Below the pieces are notes generated by a model that saw only the letters and a list, made by a program, of their open reading frames with translations, had not been told where the DNA came from and did no database searches. 29,889 nt of DNA, from the NCBI GenBank assembly GCA_035760705.1, contig DASTSL010000083.1, positions 1 to 29,889 of the forward strand, given 5' to 3'. The DNA comes from Allomeiothermus sp035760705. Lineage in GTDB: Bacteria; Deinococcota; Deinococci; Deinococcales; Thermaceae. Positions 8,901 to 17,514 of this stretch are shown here, piece by piece (the first letter of the stretch is position 1; every line of letters starts with the position of its first letter). Made by a program: the position numbers and the translations under genes.

Positions 8901-10198
8901 GCGAGCCCTGGGACACCCGCTTCTGGCTCCTCCTCGAGCATCCCCGCGAGCCCAGGGTGCTCCGGAAGGGCGGGGAAATCCCGCTGGTGTGCCTGCAAGA
9001 CCCGGTGTAGATCGCCGACCTGGGGCGCTGGGGCCGAGAGGCCGAGGCACTTTTGGGTTTTCCCCCGGTGGTCTTGCGCTGCTTGCACGTGGCCTGGGAC
9101 CGCTAGGCGCGGTGGGTGCGGGCGGTGTTCGTCCTCGAGAGCCCACCTGAGCCGAGCGGGGAGTGGGCCGACCTCGAGCGGGTGACGATCCCCGACCTGC
9201 CCGAAGCGCTCTGGGCTGCCTACCGGGCCGAGCGGCAGTCCGGCTTGATCCCCGAGGGCCGGGTTCCCTGGGCTCGCCCGGGCTGGTTCGCCGAGGCTTC
9301 GGCCTGGATCCGGGAGCGACTGGGAGCGGTGGAAAGGCTCGAGCAGGTCAAGACCTGGGGTATCTCCTGCGTCCTGCGGGCGGTGACCCCGGAGGGCGAC
9401 TTCTTCTTCAAGGTCTCCACCCGCCAGGCCCTTTTCGCCGACGAGCCCGGCGTCACCCAGGCGCTCGCGGAGGCTTTCCCCAACCTGATCCCCCGGCCCG
9501 TAGCGGTATGGCGGGAGCGGGGCTGGATGTTGCTAGGGAACTTCGGCCAGACCGCGGGCAACGCGAAGCCGGGCGAGGAAGCCTGCCGGGAACTGGTCTC
9601 GAGCTATGCCCGCTTGCAGCGCTCGCTGGCCGGGGAAGTCGAGCGGCTCACCCGGATGGGCTGTCTGGACCGGCGGCTCGAGCGGCTCGGCGAACAGCTC
9701 ACCGCGCTGCTGGCCGACGAGGCGGTGTGGGCGAGCCTCAAACCCCAGGAGACCCAAGCTTTGCGGGCGCGCTAGGCCGAACTGCTGGGCCTGCTCGAGC
9801 GCTTGGACGCCTATGGGATTCCCCCCAGCCTCCTCCACGGCGACTTGCACCTGGGCAATGTGGCGGTGGGGGAGAGCTACCGGGTTTTCGACTGGACCGA
9901 TGCCTGTATCGCCCATCTCTTCTTCGATCTGGCGACCTTGCTCGAGGACCTGAGCCACACCTACGACCCCCAGACCGCCGAGCGCCTGCGCACGGCTTAC
10001 CTCGAGGCCTGGCAGGATTACGGCCCGCTCGAGCGCCTCCGTGAGGCCTCTCGGGTCGCGGAGGTGGTGGGTTGTCTGCATCAGGCGGTCAGCTACCGGC
10101 ACATCGTCGGGGGGCTAGAAGAGGCCGCGAAGGGGGAGTTCGCGACCTCGATCCCGTTTTGGTTACGTAGGGGGCTCGAGCTGGCGGAAAAGCTTTGA
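8897..10198 (+). pseudogene. APH/choline-kinase-like phosphotransferase frame with three in-frame TAG codons
   Basis: A single 433-codon frame starts with a GTG that overlaps the glpK stop and ends at TGA 10196-10198. It is interrupted only by TAG at 9008-9010, 9104-9106 and 9773-9775 (codons 38, 70 and 293); there is no frameshift and no other stop type. The C-terminal part has the aminoglycoside-phosphotransferase catalytic loop HGDLHLGN followed by VFDWTDA, the catalytic Asp and metal-binding segments of this fold. The middle part has FFFKVSTRQALF, a likely ATP-binding Lys. The substrate is unknown. TAG ends many intact genes in this window, so genome-wide recoding is excluded. Triple nonsense mutation is the simplest reading; readthrough is a remote alternative. 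Composition and CTCGAG density match glpK, so any decay is recent. Confidence 0.85.
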
Positions 10199-10419
10199 GG
10201 CCCAGCGCTCCACGTCCTCCCTCCAGCCTAGGTAGTTCAGCGGAAGTAAGGAGTCATCTTGAACGAGTGGACACCACCCACTGCTCGGGTAGAAAGACCG
10301 GTCCTTTTGTCCAATCAGGATGAGCGACTCCGCTAGCGCTACGCTCAGGACGACAACCAAATCAGCACATCCAGGGCTCTACCCCTGCCTCTAGCCCCCA
10401 GCTTTTAGCCCGCTCGCGC
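10199..10419. other. intergenic stretch without a supported gene
   Basis: It lies between the convergent phosphotransferase frame and the metallopeptidase. It contains an imperfect dyad with arms TGAGCG/CGCTCA around 10321-10347. No clear terminator is seen for either gene. Confidence 0.4.
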
Positions 10420-11262
10420 TCAGCGCCCGAAGGTGTCGCACTGGCGGATATCGCCGCTTTGCAGCCCGCGCCGGAACCAGCTCACCCGCTCTTCGGAGGA
10501 GCCGTGGGTGAAGGCATCGGGGACCACATAGCCCCGGCTTTGCTTTTGCAGGTAATCATCCCCGATCTGGGCGGCGGTGTTGAGGGCGGACTGCAAGTCG
10601 GTGTTGTTGATGAGGCCGCGCTGGGCGGTGTAGTGGCCCCACACCCCGGCCAGGCAGTCGGCCTGAAGCTCGAGCCGCACCGAGATGGCGTTGCGGGTAC
10701 CGGTACTCGAGCGGGCCATCTGCCGCTGGGCCTGGTCCGAGATGCCCAGCAAGTGCTGGACGTGGTGGCCGACCTCGTGGGCGATGGCGTAGGCCCGGGC
10801 GAAGTCGGCGTCCGGCCCGGCGGCGGCTTGGATCTGCCGGAAGAAGGCGGTGTCGAGGTAGACCCGCTGGTCCAGCGGGCAGTAGAAGGGCCCGCTGGCG
10901 GTCTGGGCGAAGCCGCAGGCCGACTCCACCCCGCCGCTGAAGAGCACCAGCCGGGGCTCTTGGTAGTCGGCTCCCAGTTGCCGCTGGAAGATGGTGTTCC
11001 AGGTGTCCTCGGTATCGCCCAGCACGGCGCTCACGAAGTCAGCGGTACGGTCGTCGGCGGGGTTTTCCTGCACCTGGGCACTGGGGGGTGCTCCTTGCAA
11101 CCCCCCCAGCACCTCGAGCGGGTTCACCCCCAAGAGCAAGCTCGCCAAAAGCACCAGAATGATCCCGCCCCCGCCGATGCTCACCCCCCGGCCCAGCCCG
11201 CCGCCCCAGGTGCCGCGCCGATCCTCCACGTTCCGGCTCCGCCGCAAGTCGTCCCATTTCAC
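10420..11262 (-). CDS. YpfJ/KPN_02809-family neutral zinc metallopeptidase
   Basis: A 280-residue protein of the putative neutral zinc metallopeptidase family (Pfam Zn_peptidase, E. coli YpfJ). The hydrophilic N-terminus (MKWDDLRRSRNVEDRRG) and Gly-rich GGGLGRGVSIGGGG are typical. One membrane helix (about 33-46) follows, then a domain with HEVGH (162-166) and a likely third zinc ligand Glu199 in ELQADCLAGVW. The catalytic part should lie outside the cytoplasmic membrane. Physiological substrates are not established for the family. Two Cys (116 and 128) flank a conserved-looking GPFYCPLDQ segment. The start is the only one that gives the family N-terminus; TATTCA lies 7 nt ahead. Confidence 0.93.
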   Translation of the reverse strand: MKWDDLRRSRNVEDRRGTWGGGLGRGVSIGGGGIILVLLASLLLGVNPLEVLGGLQGAPPSAQVQENPADDRTADFVSAVLGDTEDTWNTIFQRQLGADYQEPRLVLFSGGVESACGFAQTASGPFYCPLDQRVYLDTAFFRQIQAAAGPDADFARAYAIAHEVGHHVQHLLGISDQAQRQMARSSTGTRNAISVRLELQADCLAGVWGHYTAQRGLINNTDLQSALNTAAQIGDDYLQKQSRGYVVPDAFTHGSSEERVSWFRRGLQSGDIRQCDTFGR

Positions 11263-11331
11263 AATGAATACAGTCTAAGCCCCAACTTGTAGGGCAGCTT
11301 AGGGCCGGTTGAGCGGGGGCTTAGAACGTGG

Positions 11332-11748
11332 CTAAGCCGGTTTCGGGCCGTCCTGGACCGCTAAAGGGAAGGGGGAAGCACCCAGGATGCGCGAGCGCAT
11401 GGTAGCGGCCACCGAGTGGGCGAATTGTTTGGCCAGATCGGCGTTGGCACCCGAGAAGTGCTCGTCTACGGTCTGGGTGAAGAGTTCAAGCCAGCGGACG
11501 AAGTGGGCTTCCTCGAGCGGCGTGCGGGCGTGGAGCATGAAGTGCTTGTACATCATCCCGCCCTTGTAGGCCCCGGTGCGAAACAATAGGTTCTCCCAGA
11601 AGTCGTGCATGATCGGCAGGTGGGCTTCCAGGTCGAGCCCGTCGAACAGGTGGCCGATCAGCGGGTCGCGGGTGGCCTTGCGGTAGAAGGCGTTGACCAC
11701 GGTAGCGATATCGGCCCTCGAGGCGATGTCCACAGGGGTATCCTTCAC
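11332..11748 (-). CDS. group III (P-type) truncated haemoglobin
   Basis: A 138-residue haem protein. The pattern FYRKATRDPLIGHLF, then MHDFWENLLFRTGAYKGG, then HFMLH and HFVRWLELF is that of truncated globins of group III. The proximal haem ligand should be one of the His in the HFMLH segment (69 or 73). Group III members bind O2 or NO and are linked to microaerobic growth or nitrosative stress; which applies here is unknown. The start is GTG with GGGAGC directly before it and TAGCTT 6 nt upstream. It follows the metallopeptidase start by about 70 bp on the same strand. Stop is TAG. Confidence 0.92.
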   Translation of the reverse strand: MKDTPVDIASRADIATVVNAFYRKATRDPLIGHLFDGLDLEAHLPIMHDFWENLLFRTGAYKGGMMYKHFMLHARTPLEEAHFVRWLELFTQTVDEHFSGANADLAKQFAHSVAATMRSRILGASPFPLAVQDGPKPA

Positions 11749-11754
11749 GCTCCC

Positions 11755-11760
11755 AAGCTA
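11755..11760 (-). promoter_or_regulatory. -10 box candidate of the truncated haemoglobin gene
   Basis: TAGCTT on the minus strand lies exactly 6 nt before the GTG at 11748, the same spacing as at other leaderless starts here. No good -35 was found. The intervening GGGAGC could also act as a Shine-Dalgarno. Confidence 0.35.
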
Positions 11761-11862
11761 ACCGGGTTGGCGGGATCGCATGGTGAGCGAAGACCTAAGG
11801 TGCGGAAGTTGATCCGTAAGGGTCGTGGGGTAGAAGAATCGCTCCGGGTAAAATCGGTAGGG

Positions 11863-12090
11863 ATGGGCATCGGACGCTGGTTGATCGCCTTGGGGGTGCT
11901 CCTGGTCCTGCTGGGGCTGGTCTGGGTCTATGCCCCCCGGCTCCTGGCCTGGTTCGGTCACCTGCCGGGGGACATCCGCATCGAGCGGGACGGCTTCCGC
12001 TTCTACTTCCCCTTCACCTCGATGCTGCTGCTGAGCCTGGCCCTGAGCCTCGTGCTCAACCTGCTCTTGCGCTGGTTCCGGGAACCCTAG
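11863..12090 (+). CDS. DUF2905 family small membrane protein
   Basis: A 75-residue protein with two membrane helices (about 5-23 and 51-69) joined by HLPGDIRIERDGFRFYFPFTSM. The middle segment LPGDIxIxRxxFxFYFP is the hallmark of DUF2905, a widespread family of unknown function. The same frame is open far upstream over the antisense of the haemoglobin gene, but the family begins at the ATG at 11863, which follows GTAGGG. TAAAAT (11849-11854) lies 8 nt upstream as a possible -10. Its TAG shares a CTAG tetranucleotide with the stop of the convergent MerR gene. Confidence 0.85.
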   Translation: MGIGRWLIALGVLLVLLGLVWVYAPRLLAWFGHLPGDIRIERDGFRFYFPFTSMLLLSLALSLVLNLLLRWFREP

Positions 12091-12923
12091 GCGTAGGGGA
12101 AGGCGATGTCGCAGGCCGGGTCGTCGGGGCCAATGGTATCCCAACGGACGAAATAGACCTCCCGGGCGGAGTCGCTCATCCGCTTGCCCTGATCCTTTAG
12201 CCACTTCGACACCGCGTCGTAAGCCCCCAGGATGCCGGGGAACTTGACCTGGGCCTTGCTGATGCGGGTAAAGGCCTCGCGGTGGGCGGGTTCGAGCCGC
12301 ACCCGGATTCGCCCGGCAGGCTCCAAGCCGCCCTCGAAGGGCACGCACACCTCTACCGGCCCGTCGGAGTCTTCGTTGACCTCGCCGTGGTAGATCACCA
12401 GAGGGAACCCTTTCATCTCGAGGCCGGAGGCGGTGATGTGGCCGTAGAGTTCGTTGAACGCCTCCTCAATGAAAGGGCTGAGGTCTTTGATATTTACGTT
12501 CCTCTGGATCGTCGCGACCTTCTGTTGGGGCACTTCTCGGGTTTGTATCTCGTACATGGTTTCTCCTTTGCCGCCGAGGTAGCCCTCGAGGTAGCGAACG
12601 AGCGCCCGCTTGGTTTTCAGGTCCCCTTCGACCTCTTCCCAGTACTGCCCTACCGCGCGCACGGCCTCCGCCCCGCTCAGCTCGAGCACCGCGGCGATGC
12701 AGTCGAGCGGCATCTCGAGCTGTCGCAAGAGCCCGATCAGCTTGGCCCGCTCGAGCTGGTCTTCGTGGTAGTAGCGGTAGCTCGACTCGCCATCCACGTA
12801 GGCCGGGGGGAGCAACCCCATCGCGTCGTAAAGCCGCAGCGCCTTGAAGGAGAGCCGCGAGCGCCGGGAGAACTCCCCGATGGTCAGGTGGTGGATAGGG
12901 GTTTTGCTGGCGGGCTCGTTCAC
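12087..12923 (-). CDS. MerR-family transcriptional regulator with GyrI-like effector domain (BmrR type)
   Basis: A 278-residue two-domain activator. Residues about 12-80 form a winged-helix MerR domain (HLTIGEFSRRSRLSFKALRL, then DAMGLLPP, then SSYRYY). Leu-rich helices to about 115 form the dimerisation linker. From YEIQTREVPQQKVATIQRNV onward it is a GyrI-like ligand-binding domain, as in BmrR-type multidrug regulators. The effector is unknown. The start is GTG at 12923, 6 nt behind CACACT. The promoter has a 19-bp spacer with a dyad, so autoregulation is likely. No efflux pump gene is adjacent, and its targets may lie elsewhere. It converges with DUF2905, the stops sharing CTAG. Confidence 0.92.
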   Translation of the reverse strand: MNEPASKTPIHHLTIGEFSRRSRLSFKALRLYDAMGLLPPAYVDGESSYRYYHEDQLERAKLIGLLRQLEMPLDCIAAVLELSGAEAVRAVGQYWEEVEGDLKTKRALVRYLEGYLGGKGETMYEIQTREVPQQKVATIQRNVNIKDLSPFIEEAFNELYGHITASGLEMKGFPLVIYHGEVNEDSDGPVEVCVPFEGGLEPAGRIRVRLEPAHREAFTRISKAQVKFPGILGAYDAVSKWLKDQGKRMSDSAREVYFVRWDTIGPDDPACDIAFPYA

Positions 12924-12929
12924 GGGGTT

Positions 12930-12960
12930 AGTGTGGGGCCTGCCCCTGGGGAAGAGTCAA
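12930..12960 (-). promoter_or_regulatory. MerR-type promoter with 19-bp spacer and operator dyad
   Basis: On the minus strand TTGACT (12955-12960), 19 bp and CACACT (12930-12935), then 6 nt to the GTG at 12923. The spacer contains a dyad (CTTCCCC/GGGGCAG, imperfect). An over-long 19-bp spacer carrying an inverted repeat is characteristic of promoters controlled by MerR-family activators. Confidence 0.65.
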
Positions 12961-13222
12961 GGGCTCTCCAGAGGATTAGCCGGGAAATTTCTTAACCTGG
13001 CTCCTGCCCTCCCGCTGGATACTTCACTCCCTCATTTAGGGCTCATTTTAGGCTGTCCCTCGTAATTTTAAGAGCTATGCCACACGTCTGCCATCTCGAG
13101 CGAACAGCATGGGGGCTGGAGAGGTTTCGTGCGGGCGAGCCCTTGGCCCAGAAATCCGTACCTTATCCCATTCCTAGATGGGGTCAGGGATTGGCCAGCC
13201 GTAACCTCCCAGGAGGAACCAT
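12961..13222. other. upstream region of the Asn/Gly-rich secreted protein gene
   Basis: No gene was recognised. It contains two adjacent 11-bp direct repeats (13034-13044 CATTTAGGGCT, 13045-13055 CATTTTAGGCT, 9/11 identical) in an AT-richer patch, a small CCCAT/ATGGG stem near 13170-13185, and AGGAGG (13211-13216) 6 nt before the start at 13223. No promoter could be assigned with confidence. Confidence 0.4.
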
Positions 13223-13924
13223 ATGAGGAAGATCGTGGCACTTTCCACAGCTGCACTGCTGGCCCTGTCGCTGGGTTTGGCCCAGAATACCCCCGCCACC
13301 CCGGCCACTCCGGCCACCCCCCAGACCCCCGCCACCACAACCGGGCAGATTGATCGGCTGGGCGCGCAAATCCAGGCCATGCAGCAATACATCAGCGCCA
13401 ACAAAGCCAACCTCACCAAGGAGCAAGCCCAGAAGCTGTTGCCCTACTTCATGGCAATCCGCGACACCGCGGCCTTTACCGAGGGTACCGCAGACTTCTA
13501 CCTCCGCAACATCGCAGGCCTCCTAACCCCCGAGCAGGTGGCCGCCACCAACTGGCCCCAGGCTACCGCCCAGGGCGCGACCACCGAGGGGGCTGCTGCC
13601 GGTAACACCAACCAGAACAACGCCGGGGCGGCGGGTGGGAATACCGACAACGCTGCCGGGAACAACGCTGGCGGCAATAACGCGGGGGGCAACACCACCG
13701 ACCAGAACAATAACAACGCCGGTGCCGGGGGCAACACCAACGATCAGAACAACGCGGGGGCGGCGGGGGGCAACGCCGCGCAGGGCGGGAACACCACCCA
13801 AACCCCGGCCACGACCGCTGCGCCCTCGACCAACCCCTATAGCCAGGCGCCTTACAGCGATGCCCTCAGCCAGATCATCACCACGCTGATGCAGATCGCC
13901 TACGGCACCACCTCAACCCAGTGA
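13223..13924 (+). CDS. secreted Asn/Gly/Ala-rich low-complexity protein
   Basis: A 233-residue exported protein of unknown function. A signal peptide (MRKIVALSTAALLALSLGLA, cleavage near LAQ) is followed by Thr/Pro repeats (TPATPATPATP). An ordered helical segment (about 45-115, IDRLGAQIQAMQQYISANKA) comes next, then about 75 residues of Asn, Gly and Ala with repeats such as NNAGAAGGN and GGNTNDQNN. The C-terminus is Ser/Thr-rich but ordered (YSDALSQIITTLMQIAYGT). A strong AGGAGG fixes the start. A flexible Asn-rich middle in an exported protein suggests a cell-envelope or adhesion role, which is inference. A good terminator follows 16 bp after the stop. Confidence 0.85.
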   Translation: MRKIVALSTAALLALSLGLAQNTPATPATPATPQTPATTTGQIDRLGAQIQAMQQYISANKANLTKEQAQKLLPYFMAIRDTAAFTEGTADFYLRNIAGLLTPEQVAATNWPQATAQGATTEGAAAGNTNQNNAGAAGGNTDNAAGNNAGGNNAGGNTTDQNNNNAGAGGNTNDQNNAGAAGGNAAQGGNTTQTPATTAAPSTNPYSQAPYSDALSQIITTLMQIAYGTTSTQ

Positions 13925-13940
13925 GCCATCGAGACGAGGA

Positions 13941-13966
13941 GAGGGGCCCAAAGGCCCCTCCTTTTT
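13941..13966 (+). terminator. intrinsic terminator after the Asn-rich gene
   Basis: GAGGGGCC, loop CAAA, GGCCCCTC, then CTTTTT: an 8-bp perfect GC stem with a U-tract. The last bases overlap the stop codon of the convergent lipoprotein gene. Confidence 0.9.
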
Positions 13967-14606
13967 ATTGCGGCAACCGCACGGTGCTGTTCTGGTAAGG
14001 GCTGCAAAGCTGCGGCCCGCAGACCCGGGCGCTGACCTCGAGCGCATACACTTCATCCCGGTTGTTCACCAGATCGTTGATTGCGGTGTTGACCTGGGCG
14101 TAGAGCCCGCTGGTGGTCTTGTCGAGCCCCACCGCGGGAATCGGGATGCCCAGATAGTTTCCCAAAGCTGCTGGGGCCAGCGAGAGCACCACCTTGAAGG
14201 TGCCCTCCAGGATTCGGCCCGTCACCCGGAAGAAGTTGCGGTCCGGCACGTACACCGGGAAGCTCGCGGTGGCCGGGGTGTTGGGGCTGAGCGGGGCTTC
14301 GCCCTTGATCTCGCGGGTTTTGTTCTCGTAGCGGGGGTTCAGGATGCTCCCCACCGGCGTGCGGTAGAAGAGGGTCACGGTGTATTCGGCCCGTACTGCG
14401 TCGCGAGCCACCGTCGGATAGACCACCAGGGTGCAGGCGTTGGGCCCGTACTCGAGCACCGGCCCCGGACGGTTGGACTCGCCCACGCAGGCCACATTGA
14501 GCCGCGGAGCCTGGGCGTAGGTGTTCAAGTATTCGGGGTCGGTGTTGAGGTTGTGCGGGGCGCAAGCCGCCACAAGCAGCATCCCCGCCAGCAGGAGCTT
14601 CTTCAT
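13965..14606 (-). CDS. putative lipoprotein of unknown function
   Basis: A 213-residue exported protein starting at the ATG at 14606; the frame is open 36 codons upstream, but only this start yields the signal peptide MKKLLLAGMLLVAAC, whose lipobox is VAAC. GAGGG lies just before the ATG. The mature part is beta-rich, with several Cys (in VACVGE, NACTLVV and VCGPQLCSP) that could form disulphides. No domain was recognised. It is separated from the convergent secreted-protein gene by a terminator, and starts about 130 bp from the leuS stop on the same strand. Confidence 0.82.
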   Translation of the reverse strand: MKKLLLAGMLLVAACAPHNLNTDPEYLNTYAQAPRLNVACVGESNRPGPVLEYGPNACTLVVYPTVARDAVRAEYTVTLFYRTPVGSILNPRYENKTREIKGEAPLSPNTPATASFPVYVPDRNFFRVTGRILEGTFKVVLSLAPAALGNYLGIPIPAVGLDKTTSGLYAQVNTAINDLVNNRDEVYALEVSARVCGPQLCSPYQNSTVRLPQ

Positions 14607-14735
14607 GCCCTCACGATAACTTACCGGTCTGAGCGATGGGTTGGGATAGTGGCTCTGGTCACTCGGGTTGAGCGGCAAAGCTTCCCACGGGAGCCCTAGA
14701 CGAAGGAAAATCATCGGGCAGGCTTGGGGGTTCTT

Positions 14736-17366
14736 TTACCGCACCACGATGTTGAGCAACTTCCCCGGCACGTAAATCTCCTTCACCACCTGTTTCCCCT
14801 CGAGGTGCGCCTGCACGTTGGGAATCTCCCGGGCGATCCGCTTGATCTCGTCCTCGCTCGCCTCGGCAGGTACAGTGGCTTTGCCACGCACCTTGCCCGA
14901 GACCTGCACCACCAATTCGAAGGAATCGGCTAGTAGAGCCTCCGGGTCAACCTCGGGCCACCTGGCCTCAAACACCGACTGGGCCTTACCTTGACCCCAA
15001 TCGAACCAGTGCCAAAGCTCCTCGGCGATGTGCGGCGCGAAGGGCGCGAGCATCTGGATGTAGTAGCGGATGGCGGTGCGGTAGACGGGGGAAACCGCCT
15101 TTTCCTTGCGGTAGTCGTAGAGGGCGTTGAGGAGTTCCATCAACGCCGCGACGGCGGTGTTGAAGCGGAGGTTTTCGATGTCCTCGCCGACTTTCTTGAG
15201 GGTCTGGTGGAGCTTTTGGTAGAGGGCCTTATCAGTCCCCGAAAGCGCGGCGGATTCGAACTGATCGGAGGTTTTCTCCAGCTCGGCCCGGTCCTCCGCG
15301 ACCCGCCGCCAGACCCGGTTGAGGTAGCGCCAGCTTCCCTGTACGCCCTCGTCGGTCCAGACCATCTCGTTTTCGGGCGGGGCGGCAAAGAGGATGGTGA
15401 TGCGGGCGATATCGGCTCCCTGCTGGCGGACAAAAGGCCCCACCATCACCCCGTTCCCCAGGCTCTTGCTCATCACCGCGGGTTTCCAGAAGTGGGTCCC
15501 GCCAGGGCCTTCGCGGAGTTCCGCGCCGGATTTTTGGGCGTCCTCGAGGCTTATCCCCTGCTCGATCTCGAGCTTGGCCCGCCGGGTGTCGTCCTGGAAG
15601 TAGATCCGCCCGTCTATGATCTCCACCGGCCCCACATCGGTCCAGCCCATCACCATGCCCTGGGTGAAGAGGCCCTCGAAGGGCTCTTCGGCCTGCACCA
15701 TGCCCTGGTCGTGGAGGAACTTGGTGAAGAAGCGCGAGTAGAGGAGGTGCAAGATGGCGTGCTCGATCCCGCCAATGTACTGGTCCACCGGCATCCAAAA
15801 GTTGGCCTTCTCCGGGTCGAAGGGGGCGTTTTGGTTGTGGGGGTCGGCGTAGCGCAGGTAGTACCAGGAGGAGTCCATGAAGGTGTCGAGCGTATCAGTG
15901 TCGCGCCGGGCTTTACCGCCGCACTGCGGGCAGGTGGTCTCGTAGAACTCGGGGTGGGCCGCCAAGGGGCTCTTGCCCTTGGGGCGGATATCCTCCACGT
16001 CACGCAGGGTGGGGAGCATCACCGGCAACTGCTCGTAGGGCACCGGGACGATCCCGCAAGCCTCGCAGTGGATCATCGGGACGGGTGTGCCCCAGTAGCG
16101 CTGGCGGCTGATGAGCCAGTCGCGCAAACGGTAGTTGACCTTGCCCTCCCCGATGCCCTTTTCCTCCATCCACTCGATGATCTTCTTCTTGGCTTCCTCC
16201 ACGTGGAGGCCGTTCAAGAAATCCGAGTTGATGGCCGGGCCGTCTTCGGTGTAGGCCTTGCCCTTGAAGTCGGCGGGGGGCTCTACGGTGCGGACGATCT
16301 CGAGCCCGAACCGCTCGGCGAATTCCCAGTCCCGCTCGTCCTGGCCCGGCACCGCCATGATGGCGCCGGTGCCGTAGCCGTAGAGCACGTAGTCGGCGGT
16401 CCAGATGGGGATTTCCTTGCCGTTGGCGGGGTTGATCGCGTAGGCCCCGGTGAAGACCCCGGTCTTCTCGCGGTCTTCCATCTGGCGGTCTACTTCGCTC
16501 TTGAGCCGGGTGGCGGCCACGTAGGCGTCCACCTCGGCCTTGCGGTCGGGGGCGGTGATCTCCGCGAGGAGCGGGTGCTCGGGCGCCAAGACCATGAAGG
16601 TTGCGCCGAAGATCGTATCGGGGCGCGTCGAGAAGACCCGGATTTTGGCGTCGTGACCTTTGACCGGGAAATCGAACTCCGCGCCTTGGCTCTTGCCGAT
16701 CCAGGCCCGCTGCATGGCCTTTACTTTTTCCGGCCAGCGGGGAAGCTTTTCGAGATCGTTCAGGAGGCGCTCGGCGTAGTCGGTGATCTTGAGGTACCAC
16801 TGCTCGAGTTCCCGCTTCTCCACCAAGGCCCCGCTGCGCCAGCCGCGCCCGTCAATGACCTGCTCGTTGGCGAGCACTGATTGCTCCACCGGGTCCCAGT
16901 TGACGTAGCTCTTCTTGCGGTAAGCGAGTCCCTTTTCGTACATCTTCAGGAAGATCCACTGGTTCCACTTGTAGTACTCGGGGGTGCAGGTCGTGACCTC
17001 ACGGCTCCAGTCGTATTGGATGCCCATCAGGCTCAAGGACTCCTTGCTCTGGGCGATGTTGCCGAAGGTCCAGTCGGCGGGGGAGACCCCGAACTTGAGG
17101 GCGGCGTTCTCGGCGGGAAGCCCGAAGGCGTCCCAGCCGAAGGGGTGGAGCACGCTATAGCCCTGCTGGGTTCGGAAGCGGGCCAGCACGTCGCCCATGG
17201 TGTAGTTCTTGAGGTGGCCCATGTGCAAATCGCCCGAGGGATAGGGGAACATCACCAAGATGTAGGACTTCTTCTCGCTGCCCTCTTTGGCCTTGAGGAG
17301 GCCGGTCTCCTGCCAGTAGCGCTGCCACTTGGGCTCGAGTTCGTGGGGGTTGTATTTGTCGCTCAT
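14736..17366 (-). CDS. leuS: leucyl-tRNA synthetase
   Basis: An 876-residue class Ia aminoacyl-tRNA synthetase of normal bacterial length. It attaches leucine to tRNA-Leu using ATP. HMGH (48-51, within FPYPSGDLHMGHLKNY) is the HIGH motif, and VMSKS (631-635) is the KMSKS loop. The editing domain (CP1) lies between, with VLAPEHPL and GTGAIMAVPGQDERD. A zinc-ribbon-like CEACG segment and a CPQCGG segment are present, and the anticodon-binding and C-terminal domains end in VPGKLLNIVVR. GGAG precedes the ATG. The gene is preceded by a leader peptide, an antiterminator and a terminator (17462-17558) that suggest control by leucyl-tRNA charging. Confidence 0.98.
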   Translation of the reverse strand: MSDKYNPHELEPKWQRYWQETGLLKAKEGSEKKSYILVMFPYPSGDLHMGHLKNYTMGDVLARFRTQQGYSVLHPFGWDAFGLPAENAALKFGVSPADWTFGNIAQSKESLSLMGIQYDWSREVTTCTPEYYKWNQWIFLKMYEKGLAYRKKSYVNWDPVEQSVLANEQVIDGRGWRSGALVEKRELEQWYLKITDYAERLLNDLEKLPRWPEKVKAMQRAWIGKSQGAEFDFPVKGHDAKIRVFSTRPDTIFGATFMVLAPEHPLLAEITAPDRKAEVDAYVAATRLKSEVDRQMEDREKTGVFTGAYAINPANGKEIPIWTADYVLYGYGTGAIMAVPGQDERDWEFAERFGLEIVRTVEPPADFKGKAYTEDGPAINSDFLNGLHVEEAKKKIIEWMEEKGIGEGKVNYRLRDWLISRQRYWGTPVPMIHCEACGIVPVPYEQLPVMLPTLRDVEDIRPKGKSPLAAHPEFYETTCPQCGGKARRDTDTLDTFMDSSWYYLRYADPHNQNAPFDPEKANFWMPVDQYIGGIEHAILHLLYSRFFTKFLHDQGMVQAEEPFEGLFTQGMVMGWTDVGPVEIIDGRIYFQDDTRRAKLEIEQGISLEDAQKSGAELREGPGGTHFWKPAVMSKSLGNGVMVGPFVRQQGADIARITILFAAPPENEMVWTDEGVQGSWRYLNRVWRRVAEDRAELEKTSDQFESAALSGTDKALYQKLHQTLKKVGEDIENLRFNTAVAALMELLNALYDYRKEKAVSPVYRTAIRYYIQMLAPFAPHIAEELWHWFDWGQGKAQSVFEARWPEVDPEALLADSFELVVQVSGKVRGKATVPAEASEDEIKRIAREIPNVQAHLEGKQVVKEIYVPGKLLNIVVR

Positions 17367-17461
17367 TGGTTTCTCCAGACTGCTCTAGCGAGTCATTCTA
17401 TGGGTTTCCAACGGGCCGGTGTAGGGGTCAAAAGAGAGGGGAGACGCGGGCTCGAGGGAGT

Positions 17462-17489
17462 AAAAAAACCCCCTACGTAGCGTAGGGGG
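17462..17489 (-). terminator. leuS attenuator terminator
   Basis: On the minus strand CCCCCTACG, loop CTA, CGTAGGGGG, then seven T: a perfect 9-bp stem. It lies 95 nt upstream of the leuS ATG and downstream of the leaderless leader ORF, so it stands between the promoter and leuS. Confidence 0.88.
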
Positions 17490-17514
17490 AGCTTCCCGAA
17501 CCGACGGGCTCCCC
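17486..17514 (-). promoter_or_regulatory. leuS antiterminator hairpin
   Basis: On the minus strand GGGGAGC (17508-17514) can pair with GCTCCCC (17486-17492), with an inner CCCG/CGGG stem. The 3' arm overlaps the first bases of the terminator stem (CCCC), so the two hairpins exclude each other. The 5' arm begins at the G of the leader stop codon, where a terminating ribosome would cover it. Confidence 0.65.

Noticed and set aside
10163..10360. 65-codon minus-strand frame after the phosphotransferase frame
   Set aside because: It runs antisense into the phosphotransferase end, with no ribosome-binding site, domain or conserved pattern that I can recognise.
14991..16880. 629-codon plus-strand open frame antisense to leuS
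   Set aside because: Long antisense frames are expected in high-GC genes. The minus strand encodes a complete LeuRS with all motifs.
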